Shown here piece after piece: positions 32,245-40,472 of a stretch of 64,000 bases of DNA. The notes beneath the pieces were generated by a model. The model was not told the origin of the DNA. It saw only the letters and a list, made by a program, of their open reading frames with translations, and did no database searches. The position numbers were made by a program, and so were the translations under genes. Source of the DNA: an uncultured Pseudomonadota bacterium (GTDB lineage: Bacteria; Myxococcota_A; UBA796; SXON01); the NCBI GenBank assembly GCA_903885375.1, contig CAISIK010000192.1, forward strand, positions 1 through 64,000, in the 5' to 3' direction. How positions within the stretch are numbered: position 1 is the stretch's first letter; each line of letters opens with the position of its first letter.

Positions 32245-33669
32245 TCAGACCGCCGGCGGGCGGACGTACTCGAACTCCACGGGGTTGCCGTGGATGCCAC
32301 GCCGGGGAGCGGCGATCCAGTTCGCCATCTGGCCGGGGTCCTCCACACGGTGCATCAGGCTCGCGACGTAGGCGCGGTCCTCATCGGAGGGGAGCCATTC
32401 CGACAGGTGGCGCGCGTGCTCCGTGGCGTCCATCAACTGGCCCTGCGGGTTGAAGGGCAGGTTGGCGTAGATGCCCTGCCGGCGGAAGAAGCGGCTCGAG
32501 GGCAGCGTGATGCGCTCGGACACGCCCTCCTCTTCGAGCGCCTGGTTCCAGCGGCGCACCACGCGCTCGGTGTCCTTCATGTAGGCATCGCGGAGCACTT
32601 CGTTCATGGCATTGCGGAGGGGCACGTCCCTTTCCGTAAGCTTGCCCTGCTCCACCACGGCCATCTTGTGCCATTGGTTCAGCGCGGTGTGCTCCTCGTA
32701 GTCCTTGGCCTCCGCCCAGCGCCCCTTGAGGCCGGCGCCGAAGAAGTCGGCGGCGTTGGTGGAGATCTCGGAACCGAAGAGGTCGAGGCTGTAGCAGTAC
32801 CAGTAGTTGATCCAGCGCTGCGTCATCGCGATGGGGATGCCGCCCTGCGCGCGGGCATCGCCGTTGCGGTCGACCTTGGCGAGCTGCGCGCCGCGGCGGA
32901 GCACACGTTCCACGCCGGTTTCACCCACGCTGAGGTGGTGCGCTTCTTCCGTGAGCATGAAGCGGCAGGTGCGCGAAAGCGGATCGAACCCCGACTCGGC
33001 GAGCGCGCCGAGCTGGTACTTCCCATCGCGGTCGGTGAAGCAGGTGAAACAGAAGAAGGTGAGCCAGTCCGGGCACGGCTGGTTGAACGCATCGAGGATG
33101 CGGGGCTTGTCGGCATCACCCGCCCGGCGGGCGAGCAGGTCGTCGGCCTCGTCGCGGCCATCCTTTCCGAAGTGGGCGTGCAGCAGATACACCATGGCCC
33201 ACAGGTGCCGGCCTTCTTCGACGTTCACCTGGAAGAGGTTGCGCATGTCGTAGACGGACGGCGCGGTGAGGCCGAGCCAACGCTGCTGCTCCACGCTCGC
33301 CGGCTCGGTGTCGGCCTGCGTCACGATGATGCGGCGAAGCACGTTGCGGTACTCGCCAGGGACTTCCTGCCACACCGGCTCGCCCATGTGGTCGCCGAAG
33401 GGGATCCGGCGGTCGGCCACGGGATCGGCGAGGAAGATGCCCCAGCGATACTCCGGCATGCGGACGTAGCCGAACTGCGCCCAGCCGCCGGGCTCGGTGC
33501 TGACGGCGGTTCGCAGGTACACGTCGTGGAGCTGGAAGCTCTCCGGACCCATCTGGTTCCACCAGTCGAGGTACGCGGGCTGCCACTTCTCGAGGGCGCG
33601 CTGAAGGCGCTTGTCGGAGTCGAGGTTGACGTTGTTGGGGATCAGGCTCTGGTAGTCGATGTCGGCCAT
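32245..33669 (-). CDS. boxB: Benzoyl-CoA 2,3-epoxidase oxygenase subunit BoxB
   Basis: 474 residues, the usual BoxB length. BoxB is a soluble diiron oxygenase that, with the reductase BoxA, converts benzoyl-CoA to 2,3-epoxybenzoyl-CoA using molecular oxygen. Typical segments are the start DIDYQSLIPNNVNLDSD, KWQPAYLDWW, the ligand helices QVNVEEGRHLWAMVYLL (E and ExxH) and MLTEEAHHLSVGETG, and QRWINYWYCYSLDLFG. The Shine-Dalgarno region and ATG fit the family start. It follows boxC by 25 bases. boxA is not present nearby, so the electron donor is encoded elsewhere or replaced. Confidence 0.95.
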   Translation of the reverse strand: MADIDYQSLIPNNVNLDSDKRLQRALEKWQPAYLDWWNQMGPESFQLHDVYLRTAVSTEPGGWAQFGYVRMPEYRWGIFLADPVADRRIPFGDHMGEPVWQEVPGEYRNVLRRIIVTQADTEPASVEQQRWLGLTAPSVYDMRNLFQVNVEEGRHLWAMVYLLHAHFGKDGRDEADDLLARRAGDADKPRILDAFNQPCPDWLTFFCFTCFTDRDGKYQLGALAESGFDPLSRTCRFMLTEEAHHLSVGETGVERVLRRGAQLAKVDRNGDARAQGGIPIAMTQRWINYWYCYSLDLFGSEISTNAADFFGAGLKGRWAEAKDYEEHTALNQWHKMAVVEQGKLTERDVPLRNAMNEVLRDAYMKDTERVVRRWNQALEEEGVSERITLPSSRFFRRQGIYANLPFNPQGQLMDATEHARHLSEWLPSDEDRAYVASLMHRVEDPGQMANWIAAPRRGIHGNPVEFEYVRPPAV

Positions 33670-33694
33670 GACGAGGCTCCCGGTGGAGGTGGGT

Positions 33695-35323
33695 TCAGGT
33701 GCGCTTGTAGTCGTAGACAGGGCGCTCGGGGGCGCCGAACATCTTGAGGGCTCCGCGTTCGCCAACGGCGTTGGGGCGCTGGAAGATCCAGTTCTGCCAG
33801 GCGGTGAGCCGCCCGTAGATCTTGTTGTCCATGGACTCCGGGCCGCCGAAGCGGAGGTTCTGCTCCATGCCGGTGAGGGCATCGGGCGAGAGGCTGGCGC
33901 GCTCCTCGATGGCGATGCGCACCTCGTCTTCGTAGTCGATCTCGTCGGGAGTCAGGGTGACGAGGCCGAGCTCGCTCGCCATGTCAGCATCGATCTCGCC
34001 GCCACGTGCGAGCACGCGGCCGGGCGCCGAAGCATCCCCCGGGTAGCGCGCCTGGAGGCGGGTGAGACCCGAGTGCATCGGGAAGAGACCGCCCGATACA
34101 TCCGTGACACACACGGCGTTATCCCCATCGTCATCCTCCAGCATGTAGCTACGATCCGCCGCGAGGACGATCTCGAACAGCGAGCCGGCGAAGGCGTTGC
34201 CCGGCTCGACGAGCGCGAAGATCGACTTGGCCATGTTGTCGAGGCGGCGGAGCACGCGCGCCTGGAAGCGCTGCACTTCGCGGCCGAACCAGCCCTGGCC
34301 GGCGAGCGCGGTGTCGGCCTCCACCACGGCCTTGCGGCTGCCGGTGGTCTTGAACACGAGGAGGCCGATGTCGAGGTTGTTCACCCGGAGCCGGAGCAGC
34401 GCATCATCGAGCTCGCGCCAGGCGCGGAGCGACCAGGTGGCGCTGGTGGTGGTGGGTGCGCTGTCGGGCGCGCGCATCGTGATGTGGGCGATGCGGGCCT
34501 CGCGGTCGAACCGCACGTTCACGTAGCGGTAGTCGAGGTTGTCCGCGTCGGTCCACGTGGGCTCGAGGGGCTCGAGCGGCACCGGCCGCGCGTCGGGCGC
34601 CATGGGATTCGCCGCGGCAACGGCGGTCGCGCGCTCATCGACCGAGGCCTGCCACTTGCTCCGGGGGAAGGCGGCATCGACAAACCCGAACTTCACGGCA
34701 TCGCGTGCCTTGAAGCCTTCCGCCTTGGTGCAGAAGACGTCGGCCATGTCGCGCCGCACCTTCCGCTTGTCGGTGAGCCGGGTGAGGCCGCCGGTGCCCG
34801 GAAGCACGCCGAGCAGCGGAACCTCGGGCAGGGAAACGGCCGAGTTCCCATCGTCGATCAAGTAGATCTCCTTGCAGGCCATCGCGAGCTCGTAGCCCCC
34901 GCCGGAGGCCGTGCCGTTGAGGGCGGCGATGAACACCGCACCGTCCTGGGCGGTCGCCTCCTCGATGCCGCTGCGCGTCTCGTTGGTGAACTTGCAGAAG
35001 TTCACCTTGAACGCATGGCTCGACTGGGCGAGCATGCGGATGTTGGCGCCCGCGCAGAAGATCTTGTCGTAGCCGCCGGTGAGGACCACCGCGCGCACGC
35101 CGGGGTGTTCGAAACGAAGGCGCTGCACCGCGTCGGCCAGCTCCACATCCACCCCGAGGTCGTAGCTGTTCAGCTTCAGCTCGTACTTGCCGGGCCACAT
35201 TCCGCCATCTTCCTGCACCTTCATGGTGAGGGTAGCCACGGCACCTTTCACGGCGAGCGACCAGTGAACGTACCGGGAGGGGTGGGTTTCGAAGTTCACG
35301 GTGGGGTACGCGATCTCAGCCAT
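33695..35323 (-). CDS. boxC: 2,3-epoxybenzoyl-CoA dihydrolase BoxC
   Basis: 542 residues, normal for BoxC, a member of the enoyl-CoA hydratase (crotonase) superfamily with a long divergent C-terminal half. The N-terminal half has the crotonase pattern: VVLTGGYDKIFCAGANIRML and FIAALNGTASGGGYELAMACK. The C-terminal half includes AHITMRAPDSAP and FALVEPGNAFAGSLFEIVLAADRSY. It opens the epoxide ring by adding two waters, releasing formate and giving a semialdehyde-CoA. It is the first gene of boxC-boxB and starts just after a strong promoter divergent from boxR. Confidence 0.95.
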   Translation of the reverse strand: MAEIAYPTVNFETHPSRYVHWSLAVKGAVATLTMKVQEDGGMWPGKYELKLNSYDLGVDVELADAVQRLRFEHPGVRAVVLTGGYDKIFCAGANIRMLAQSSHAFKVNFCKFTNETRSGIEEATAQDGAVFIAALNGTASGGGYELAMACKEIYLIDDGNSAVSLPEVPLLGVLPGTGGLTRLTDKRKVRRDMADVFCTKAEGFKARDAVKFGFVDAAFPRSKWQASVDERATAVAAANPMAPDARPVPLEPLEPTWTDADNLDYRYVNVRFDREARIAHITMRAPDSAPTTTSATWSLRAWRELDDALLRLRVNNLDIGLLVFKTTGSRKAVVEADTALAGQGWFGREVQRFQARVLRRLDNMAKSIFALVEPGNAFAGSLFEIVLAADRSYMLEDDDGDNAVCVTDVSGGLFPMHSGLTRLQARYPGDASAPGRVLARGGEIDADMASELGLVTLTPDEIDYEDEVRIAIEERASLSPDALTGMEQNLRFGGPESMDNKIYGRLTAWQNWIFQRPNAVGERGALKMFGAPERPVYDYKRT

Positions 35324-35346
35324 GGGTCCTGGGTCCGGGGTGCGGT

Positions 35347-35375
35347 AGTATACTGCACGTTCTATTCTTGCTCAA
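35347..35375 (-). promoter_or_regulatory. Sigma-70 promoter of boxC-boxB
   Basis: Minus strand: -35 TTGAGC, 17-base spacer, -10 TATACT, ending 23 bases before the boxC ATG, so a leader of about 17 bases carrying AGGA is expected. The -10 lies in the palindrome AGTATACT next to a TGCA. Such TGCA elements are reported in BoxR/BzdR operators, so repression here by BoxR and relief by benzoyl-CoA is a reasonable inference. Confidence 0.65.
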
Positions 35376-35397
35376 GCGGCGATGTGTGCAATATACT
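35368..35397 (+). promoter_or_regulatory. Sigma-70 promoter of boxR
   Basis: Plus strand: -35 TTGCTC, 18-base spacer, -10 TATACT, overlapping the boxC promoter back to back. The sequence TATACTGC occurs at both -10 regions (35349 and 35392), 43 bases apart or about four helical turns, and a TGCA lies just before the second. This fits one BoxR dimer or tetramer controlling both directions. Confidence 0.55.
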
Positions 35398-35428
35398 GCC
35401 TCACATGAGCGTGCTGTCGGGAGACGAG

Positions 35429-36235
35429 ATGTTGCGTCGCGTGGGCGTGCGGGTGCGGGCGCTCCGGGAGCGCAGGGGCCTGACCCAGGCGGCGCTTTCC
35501 CGGCGTTCGGGCGTGAGCCTGCGCTTCCTCGCCGACGTGGAACGAGGTGGGGCGAACGCGAGCCTGCTCCGCATGGCCGAGCTGGCCGTGGCTCTGGAGG
35601 TGTCGCTGGCCGAGCTTGTGGCCACGGCGGGCCCCGTGCCCGACTCGGTGGCCCGGTTCGCACTCTTGAGCCCCGACGAGCGGGCCGAACGCCTCGGTCG
35701 GCCCCGTCAGGCGCTCGTGTTCGTGGGCATGCGGGGCGCGGGCAAATCCACGGTGGGTCGGGCGGTGGCCACGCGGATGGGCGCCCCGTTCGTGGAGGTG
35801 GACGAGGCGATCGAAGCCCGGGCGATGATGCCGTTGGGCACGCTGTTTTCCGAGCACGGCGTGGAGCGGTACCGGGCACTCGAGTCGATGGTGGTGGAGG
35901 AGCTCCTCGGAGGCGGCGATCGAGTGGTGCTCGCCACCGGCGGGTCGCTCGTTACGCAGCCGGAGCTGTGGGCGCTCGTGCGGCGCCAGTCGCGAACGGT
36001 GTGGCTGCGCGCCCGCCCGGAATCCCACCTGCGCCGGGTGGAGGCCCAGGGAGATTCGCGCCCCACGCACGGTCGGGCGGATGCGCTGGCGGAGCTCCGG
36101 CGGCTGCTCGCCGCGCGCGAACCCGCCTACGCCCAGGCCGATCTCACGATCGACACCGACCGTCTCGATCGACTGGAGACCGTGTGGGCGGTGCTCGGCT
36201 GGCTGGGAGAAGGGGAGGCGGGCGGGGAAGCCTGA
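35429..36235 (+). CDS. boxR: BoxR/BzdR-type regulator: XRE helix-turn-helix fused to a shikimate-kinase-like domain
   Basis: 268 residues. The N-terminal XRE domain (RVRALRERRGLTQAALSRRSG, then VSLRFLADVERGGANASLL) is joined to a shikimate-kinase-like domain with Walker A GMRGAGKST and the following DEAIEARAMMP and LATGGSLVT. In BoxR and BzdR this domain binds benzoyl-CoA as the inducer. The position divergent from boxC supports the assignment. The chosen ATG has GGGAG five bases upstream; an ATG eight codons earlier would require a leaderless transcript from the mapped -10. A plain shikimate kinase is ruled out by the helix-turn-helix domain. Confidence 0.93.
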   Translation: MLRRVGVRVRALRERRGLTQAALSRRSGVSLRFLADVERGGANASLLRMAELAVALEVSLAELVATAGPVPDSVARFALLSPDERAERLGRPRQALVFVGMRGAGKSTVGRAVATRMGAPFVEVDEAIEARAMMPLGTLFSEHGVERYRALESMVVEELLGGGDRVVLATGGSLVTQPELWALVRRQSRTVWLRARPESHLRRVEAQGDSRPTHGRADALAELRRLLAAREPAYAQADLTIDTDRLDRLETVWAVLGWLGEGEAGGEA

Positions 36236-36245
36236 ATCCCGCCCG
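36219..36245. terminator. Hairpin spanning the boxR stop codon
   Basis: CGGGCGGG and CCCGCCCG pair perfectly around an 11-base loop that contains the boxR stop codon. It lies between boxR and the convergent spondin-domain gene, whose stop is 7 bases beyond. No T tract. Probable bidirectional end signal. Confidence 0.5.
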
Positions 36246-36251
36246 GGCCGC

Positions 36252-36953
36252 CTAGTCCTGGAGCGTGGCGGCGACGCTTACGAAGTCAAGCGGGTCGGGG
36301 TAGGTCCACCCCTCGACATCGAGCCCGTCGATCCGCGCGACGGACCGCTCCACGGCTTCGCCGGTGTTCGCCTCGGCTTGCCGCGGGGCCTGGTTCTCGC
36401 CCACCCCTGGCTCCTCGTTGCGCTCCGTGCCGGCGTCGAACAGGGAGAGCGGGATGGGGGCCACGCTGCCGTCGGGACGGAGCACACTCACCCCACCCGG
36501 CGGGGTGGAGACGAGCACGTCGTTGGACTGGCCGAACATGGCCACGTAGCTCAGGCGTTCGTCGCTACGCAGGGAGATGACTTGACTGGCGTGGCCGCCC
36601 GGACCCATGGCGGCGTTTTCGTAGGTGGCTTCGTCCTGCGCGGCGAGGACCACCACGGCGGACACCTCCGGCGTGTCGGCCAGCAGGGCAGCCAGCGCGT
36701 TGGGATCGCCATCCTCGGCGAGCGACTCGAGCGGGGTGCCGGCCACGGCATCGCCGGCATGGAAGAGGGTCCAGGCGGAATCGTGGACCACCAGTACGCC
36801 CGGTGCGATCACGATGTCCACCGCGCCCGCCGAGGTGGACAGCGCGCCCGGGGCCGAGATGTTGTCGAGAGAAACGAGGAGATCAGCGGAGGCGACCCCG
36901 CTGTCGGAGTCGGAATTGGTGCGGTCGCACGCCAGAAGCAGCAGGAGAACCAT
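36252..36953 (-). CDS. Spondin-domain lipoprotein
   Basis: 233 residues. The lipoprotein signal MVLLLLLAC puts the lipidated Cys at residue 9. The rest is one spondin domain: DLLVSLDNISAPGALST, IAPGVLVVHDSAWTLFHAGDAV, GPGGHASQVISL and RLSYVAMFGQSNDVLVS, all familiar from bacterial spondin proteins. The domain family is linked to extracellular binding; the bacterial role is unknown. The ATG was chosen for the lipobox. Divergent from the Pro-rich membrane protein gene. Confidence 0.85.
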   Translation of the reverse strand: MVLLLLLACDRTNSDSDSGVASADLLVSLDNISAPGALSTSAGAVDIVIAPGVLVVHDSAWTLFHAGDAVAGTPLESLAEDGDPNALAALLADTPEVSAVVVLAAQDEATYENAAMGPGGHASQVISLRSDERLSYVAMFGQSNDVLVSTPPGGVSVLRPDGSVAPIPLSLFDAGTERNEEPGVGENQAPRQAEANTGEAVERSVARIDGLDVEGWTYPDPLDFVSVAATLQD

Positions 36954-37000
36954 GCGCCCATGATGCCACGGCCCGGAGCCGCGTGCGCTACGTTCGGGGC

Positions 37001-38617
37001 ATGGCTGGTTCAGCGTTGGAAACGCGCCTGCAGGCGCGCGCGGCGGATGATGCGGTGGTGCGTTCGGTGAGGGCGATCCTGCAGTGGTTGCCCGGCGATG
37101 GCGACCTCCCGGAGTGGTCGGACTTCGAGTCGGGCGTGGCCGCGCTCGGTCGGGGCGACGCCGCCAAGGCGCGGCAGCACGCCGACGACGAGGCGGCCTC
37201 CCGCGCGCTTCGCGCCACCGACGCACTCGATGAGGGCGAGGACATCGTCTCCATCGCGAGCGGCGTGGGATCGGCGCTGCGCCTTGCGTTCGCCGGCGGG
37301 AGCGCGAGCGTTCCCGGCGGTCTGGAGGCCATGCTGGTTCGCCAGCGGTCGGATGCGGCCGACAAGCTGCTGGGCGTGTCCGTGGCGCTCGGTCGTTGTT
37401 TCCCGGGAAATCCGGAGGAAGCGCTCGCGCGTACCCGCGCCCTCCCGAGCGGGGAGGTGCTGCTTCGCTGGCTGGCGGGCGTCGAGCTCTTCCTTCCCTT
37501 CGTCGGCGAGACGGTGCGCGCTGCGCCTGCCGACTGGCTCGAACGGGAGCGGACGGCCGCGCTCGCGCGGGTGGGTGGGGCGATGACCCCGGGCGAGCTC
37601 GCCGAAGCCGAGGCGATCCGTCCCCACCTGCTGGCGGAGCTGCTCCCGCGGGTGGAGCGGCTGGCCGAGACGCCGCTGGACGTCGCCCAGCTTGGGTTCA
37701 AGCACCTCCCCCGGCTGGCCGGGGTTGTGGACGGGGCAGGCGCCGTGGCCGCGGGGGCCGTGGACTTCCTGCCGGTGTACCGCCTCCTCGGCGAACGTTT
37801 CGTGGCCGAGGCCCTGCTCGATGGGGCGGGTTGGAGTCCGACGCTCGTCCCGCACCCCTTCGGCGCCGGCGACGATGCGGCTCCCCAGATGGAGTTCGTG
37901 GTGCCCCCCGAGCTGCGCACCAGCATGGGCGAGCCGCCCCCCGAAGTGGAGCCTTCCCCAGTCGTCGAGCCTCCCCCGCTCGTCGAGCCGCCCGCACCCG
38001 CTCCGGCGCCGCCACCCGCTCCTGTGCCTGCCGCCGTCCCCGCTCCGGTGCCGCCGCCCGCCCCCGCGCCGGCCGCGCGGACCGTGTCGGAGCCTCCCTC
38101 GGCCGCGGAGGCGCGTGAACAGCGCGTGGAACCTCCGGCCCGGCAGGCGGCACCGGCTGTTGAACGGAAGGCCCCGGCGCCCGCGCCGCCCCCGCCGAAG
38201 TCGAAGCCGGCGCGACACCCCGCCCTCCCGCCCACGCGCGAATCGTCCCGCGGCCCAGGGCTTTTCGGCCTCGGGGTGGGCGCGCTCGTCGTCCTCGGAC
38301 TGCTGTGCGGGGGCGGGGCCGTGGCCCTCGGGGGTGCGTGGTGGTTGTCGGCCCAATCCGGCTCCAACCCGGCGCCCGTCCCGGCGCCCGTCCCGGTTCC
38401 CGTGGCAGCGCCGGCCCCGACCGCTCCGACGTACCCCTTGGTGCCGCCGGCCCCGGTTGCACCCCCTCCGGTCGTGCCCGCGCCCACGCCTCCGGCACCC
38501 GCGCCCGTTGCGGCTCCGGCGCCCGCTCCCACCCCGGCCCCGGCCCCGGCGCCGAAGCGGGGTTCCAAGAGCGGCAAGCCCTTCAAGCCGGGCAACAAGG
38601 ACCGCCCCCGGCGCTGA
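37001..38617 (+). CDS. Large Pro/Ala-rich protein with one transmembrane helix
   Basis: 538 residues. A mainly helical N-terminal domain of about 290 residues has no family I recognise (starts AGSALETRLQARAADDAVV; includes VALGRCFPGNPEEALAR and LAETPLDVAQLGFKHLPRLAG). A Pro/Ala/Glu-rich linker follows, then a single transmembrane helix at about residues 423-449 (GLGVGALVVLGLLCGGGAVA) and an 89-residue Pro/Ala tail ending in a basic KSGKPFKPGNKDRPRR. With no signal peptide, the N-terminal domain is probably cytoplasmic and the tail periplasmic. Low-complexity tails of this kind often cross the cell wall region. Function unknown. Confidence 0.75.
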   Translation: MAGSALETRLQARAADDAVVRSVRAILQWLPGDGDLPEWSDFESGVAALGRGDAAKARQHADDEAASRALRATDALDEGEDIVSIASGVGSALRLAFAGGSASVPGGLEAMLVRQRSDAADKLLGVSVALGRCFPGNPEEALARTRALPSGEVLLRWLAGVELFLPFVGETVRAAPADWLERERTAALARVGGAMTPGELAEAEAIRPHLLAELLPRVERLAETPLDVAQLGFKHLPRLAGVVDGAGAVAAGAVDFLPVYRLLGERFVAEALLDGAGWSPTLVPHPFGAGDDAAPQMEFVVPPELRTSMGEPPPEVEPSPVVEPPPLVEPPAPAPAPPPAPVPAAVPAPVPPPAPAPAARTVSEPPSAAEAREQRVEPPARQAAPAVERKAPAPAPPPPKSKPARHPALPPTRESSRGPGLFGLGVGALVVLGLLCGGGAVALGGAWWLSAQSGSNPAPVPAPVPVPVAAPAPTAPTYPLVPPAPVAPPPVVPAPTPPAPAPVAAPAPAPTPAPAPAPKRGSKSGKPFKPGNKDRPRR

Positions 38618-38658
38618 CCCCGCCGCCGGTCGCCGCGGGCGCCACCCCGGCGCGGCGC

Positions 38659-39402
38659 TCAGCCCAGCGGGACGAGCAGCAGCGGCGGCTGGAAGAAGGG
38701 GATCGCCACCGGTGGCCCGTTCTCGCCCGGCCGATACGCCTGCGCCTCCAGCTTCACGCCGCCCTTCGCCACCCGGTCACCCGGAGCAAGGCAGGCGCCC
38801 TCGATGAGATCGAGCGCCATGTGATGCACCAACGCGCGCACGGACTCCGCCCCCGCCGGGGCCACGAACGCGATGAGATCGGGGCGACCGAACTTGGTGA
38901 GGCCGAGGGTGTGGACCACCTCGATACCCTCCTCGCCGGTACCGTCGCGGTTCACGTTCCACGCGGCCGCCAACGCGGGCAGGGCGGGGTCGGCCGCGAG
39001 GGCTCCCGGCCCCGGGCTCCACCGCATCGCGAACGAGTCCCAGACGGCGAGCCCGCCGGCGCGGAGGATCACCCGCACGGCGGCCCAGGCCGACTGCAGC
39101 GCGGAGAAGTCGGCGCCGCTGGCGGTTTCGCCGCCCACCACGTACCAGGCCGAGGCCTCGTCGAGCCCGGGGGGCGCATCGGGGTCCGCGGCCAGGCCGT
39201 CGGCCCATTCGCCGAACTCCGGCGCGAGGAGGCGCTCGAACACCTGGACGGACAGGCCCTCCGCAAGCGCGGGCATCGGGGAGCCCTCGGCCAGGAGCGC
39301 GAACTCGAGCGCCACGGTGGACTTCGCGAAGACCACGAACTCGACGGTGGCCACACCACCGCCGGGAACAAAGAGCGGCCGGGGCCACGGAGGGAAGGGC
39401 AT
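38659..39402 (-). CDS. Hypothetical protein
   Basis: 247 residues, no signal peptide and no transmembrane helix. Readable segments are ATVEFVVFAKSTVALEFALL, ASAWYVVGGETASGADF and GLTKFGRPDLIAFV, which suggest a globular mixed alpha/beta protein, with loose resemblance to DUF4261-type proteins. I cannot name a function. It follows the SGNH hydrolase gene by 8 bases on the same strand, so the two are probably cotranscribed. Confidence 0.65.
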   Translation of the reverse strand: MPFPPWPRPLFVPGGGVATVEFVVFAKSTVALEFALLAEGSPMPALAEGLSVQVFERLLAPEFGEWADGLAADPDAPPGLDEASAWYVVGGETASGADFSALQSAWAAVRVILRAGGLAVWDSFAMRWSPGPGALAADPALPALAAAWNVNRDGTGEEGIEVVHTLGLTKFGRPDLIAFVAPAGAESVRALVHHMALDLIEGACLAPGDRVAKGGVKLEAQAYRPGENGPPVAIPFFQPPLLLVPLG

Positions 39403-39410
39403 TCGCCCCG

Positions 39411-40364
39411 CTATCGCGCGCCCGCGGGGGGCAGCATGGGGCCGAGCCAGTCCGCCACGGCCTCGCCCACGACGACGTGGCCCTGCGGCGAGGGGTGCTC
39501 CCAATCCGAGGAGTCCGCCGCGAACCAGGCGCGCTCCGGCCCGGTGCGGAGCGCGGGGAGGGTGGAGAGGTAGGGGATGGACAGGGAGTCCAGCAGGCGC
39601 GATTGCCGCTCGGCCCGCTCCAGCGCGCTCGCACACCGGGCCGCGCCGCCCGCCCGGGCCTCGCAGGCAGCGAGATCGGGCTCGGCGAGGACATGCGGCA
39701 CGAGCAGGACCACGAAGAGCGGCACGCCCGCCGTGGCCGTGGCCTCCTTCAGCGCGAGGAGCGCCGCCCGGTACCGGTCGGGAGCTTCCCGTTCTTCAAA
39801 GCCGCGGGTGCGCCAGGCCCCCTCCACGCGCCGCCACAGCGACCACCGGGTGCCGGGACCGTCTGGACCACCCACCCAGGCCGGCATCGCCGATCGCCCG
39901 ACGGTGATGAGCTCGGTGGGCACGAGGTCGTTGCCGTAGGTGCCGAAAACCACGGCGTCGGGGCCGTAGCGCCAGCCGATGGCGCGGAGCGTGGCGAGGG
40001 ACTGTTCAGCGTCGTATCCGTAGTGGGACAGGTTGACGGCTTCCCAGGGGGCACCGAGCCGCGCCTCCATCACGCGCGGCCACGCTTCGGCCGCGCTCCC
40101 CGTGCCCCACGTCATCGAATCGCCCAGCACCACGATTCGCCGCACGCCCGCGGGCGGCGCCTCGGGCAGCTCGCGCTCCAGGAACCCGCTCCGGTTGGTG
40201 CCGTGGGTGCCCCCGCGCGTGGAGAACCGGCGACCATCCGTGGGAAACTCGAGCGTGTCATCGGCGTACCGCGCAAGCGCCTCGGCGCCGCCAAGGGCGA
40301 CGCCGAGGGAACTCACGGCCAGGAGGGCGCGTTGGAGCCGGGTTGACACAAGGCGGTGTATCAC
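39411..40364 (-). CDS. SGNH/GDSL hydrolase, membrane-anchored
   Basis: 317 residues from a GTG. An N-terminal hydrophobic helix (ALLAVSSLGVALGGAEAL) anchors or exports the protein. The SGNH blocks are present: VVLGDSMTWG with the nucleophile Ser, FGTYGNDL with Gly and Asn, and near the end DWEHPSPQGHVVVGEA with the Asp-His pair. Enzymes of this layout act on acyl or acetyl esters of surface polysaccharides. Substrate unknown. A second, larger SGNH protein is encoded near 52 kb. A GTG five codons later is another possible start. Confidence 0.8.
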   Translation of the reverse strand: MIHRLVSTRLQRALLAVSSLGVALGGAEALARYADDTLEFPTDGRRFSTRGGTHGTNRSGFLERELPEAPPAGVRRIVVLGDSMTWGTGSAAEAWPRVMEARLGAPWEAVNLSHYGYDAEQSLATLRAIGWRYGPDAVVFGTYGNDLVPTELITVGRSAMPAWVGGPDGPGTRWSLWRRVEGAWRTRGFEEREAPDRYRAALLALKEATATAGVPLFVVLLVPHVLAEPDLAACEARAGGAARCASALERAERQSRLLDSLSIPYLSTLPALRTGPERAWFAADSSDWEHPSPQGHVVVGEAVADWLGPMLPPAGAR

Positions 40365-40472
40365 GGCGTCTCGCCCGCGCGGGCGTGCTGGGCGCCTTCG
40401 GGGCGCCGAGCCCGGAATAGGGGCGGCGATCCAAGCCCGGCGATGATACCGCGCCGCCCTCTGCGAGCGACC

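Noticed and set aside
35429-36235. Shikimate kinase
   Set aside because: The kinase-like domain is fused to an XRE helix-turn-helix and is divergent from boxC, the BoxR arrangement.
40390-40406. GGCGCC-TTCGG-GGCGCC hairpin between the SGNH hydrolase and helicase genes
   Set aside because: The two genes are divergent here, so a terminator is not expected; GGCGCC is a common palindrome at this GC content.
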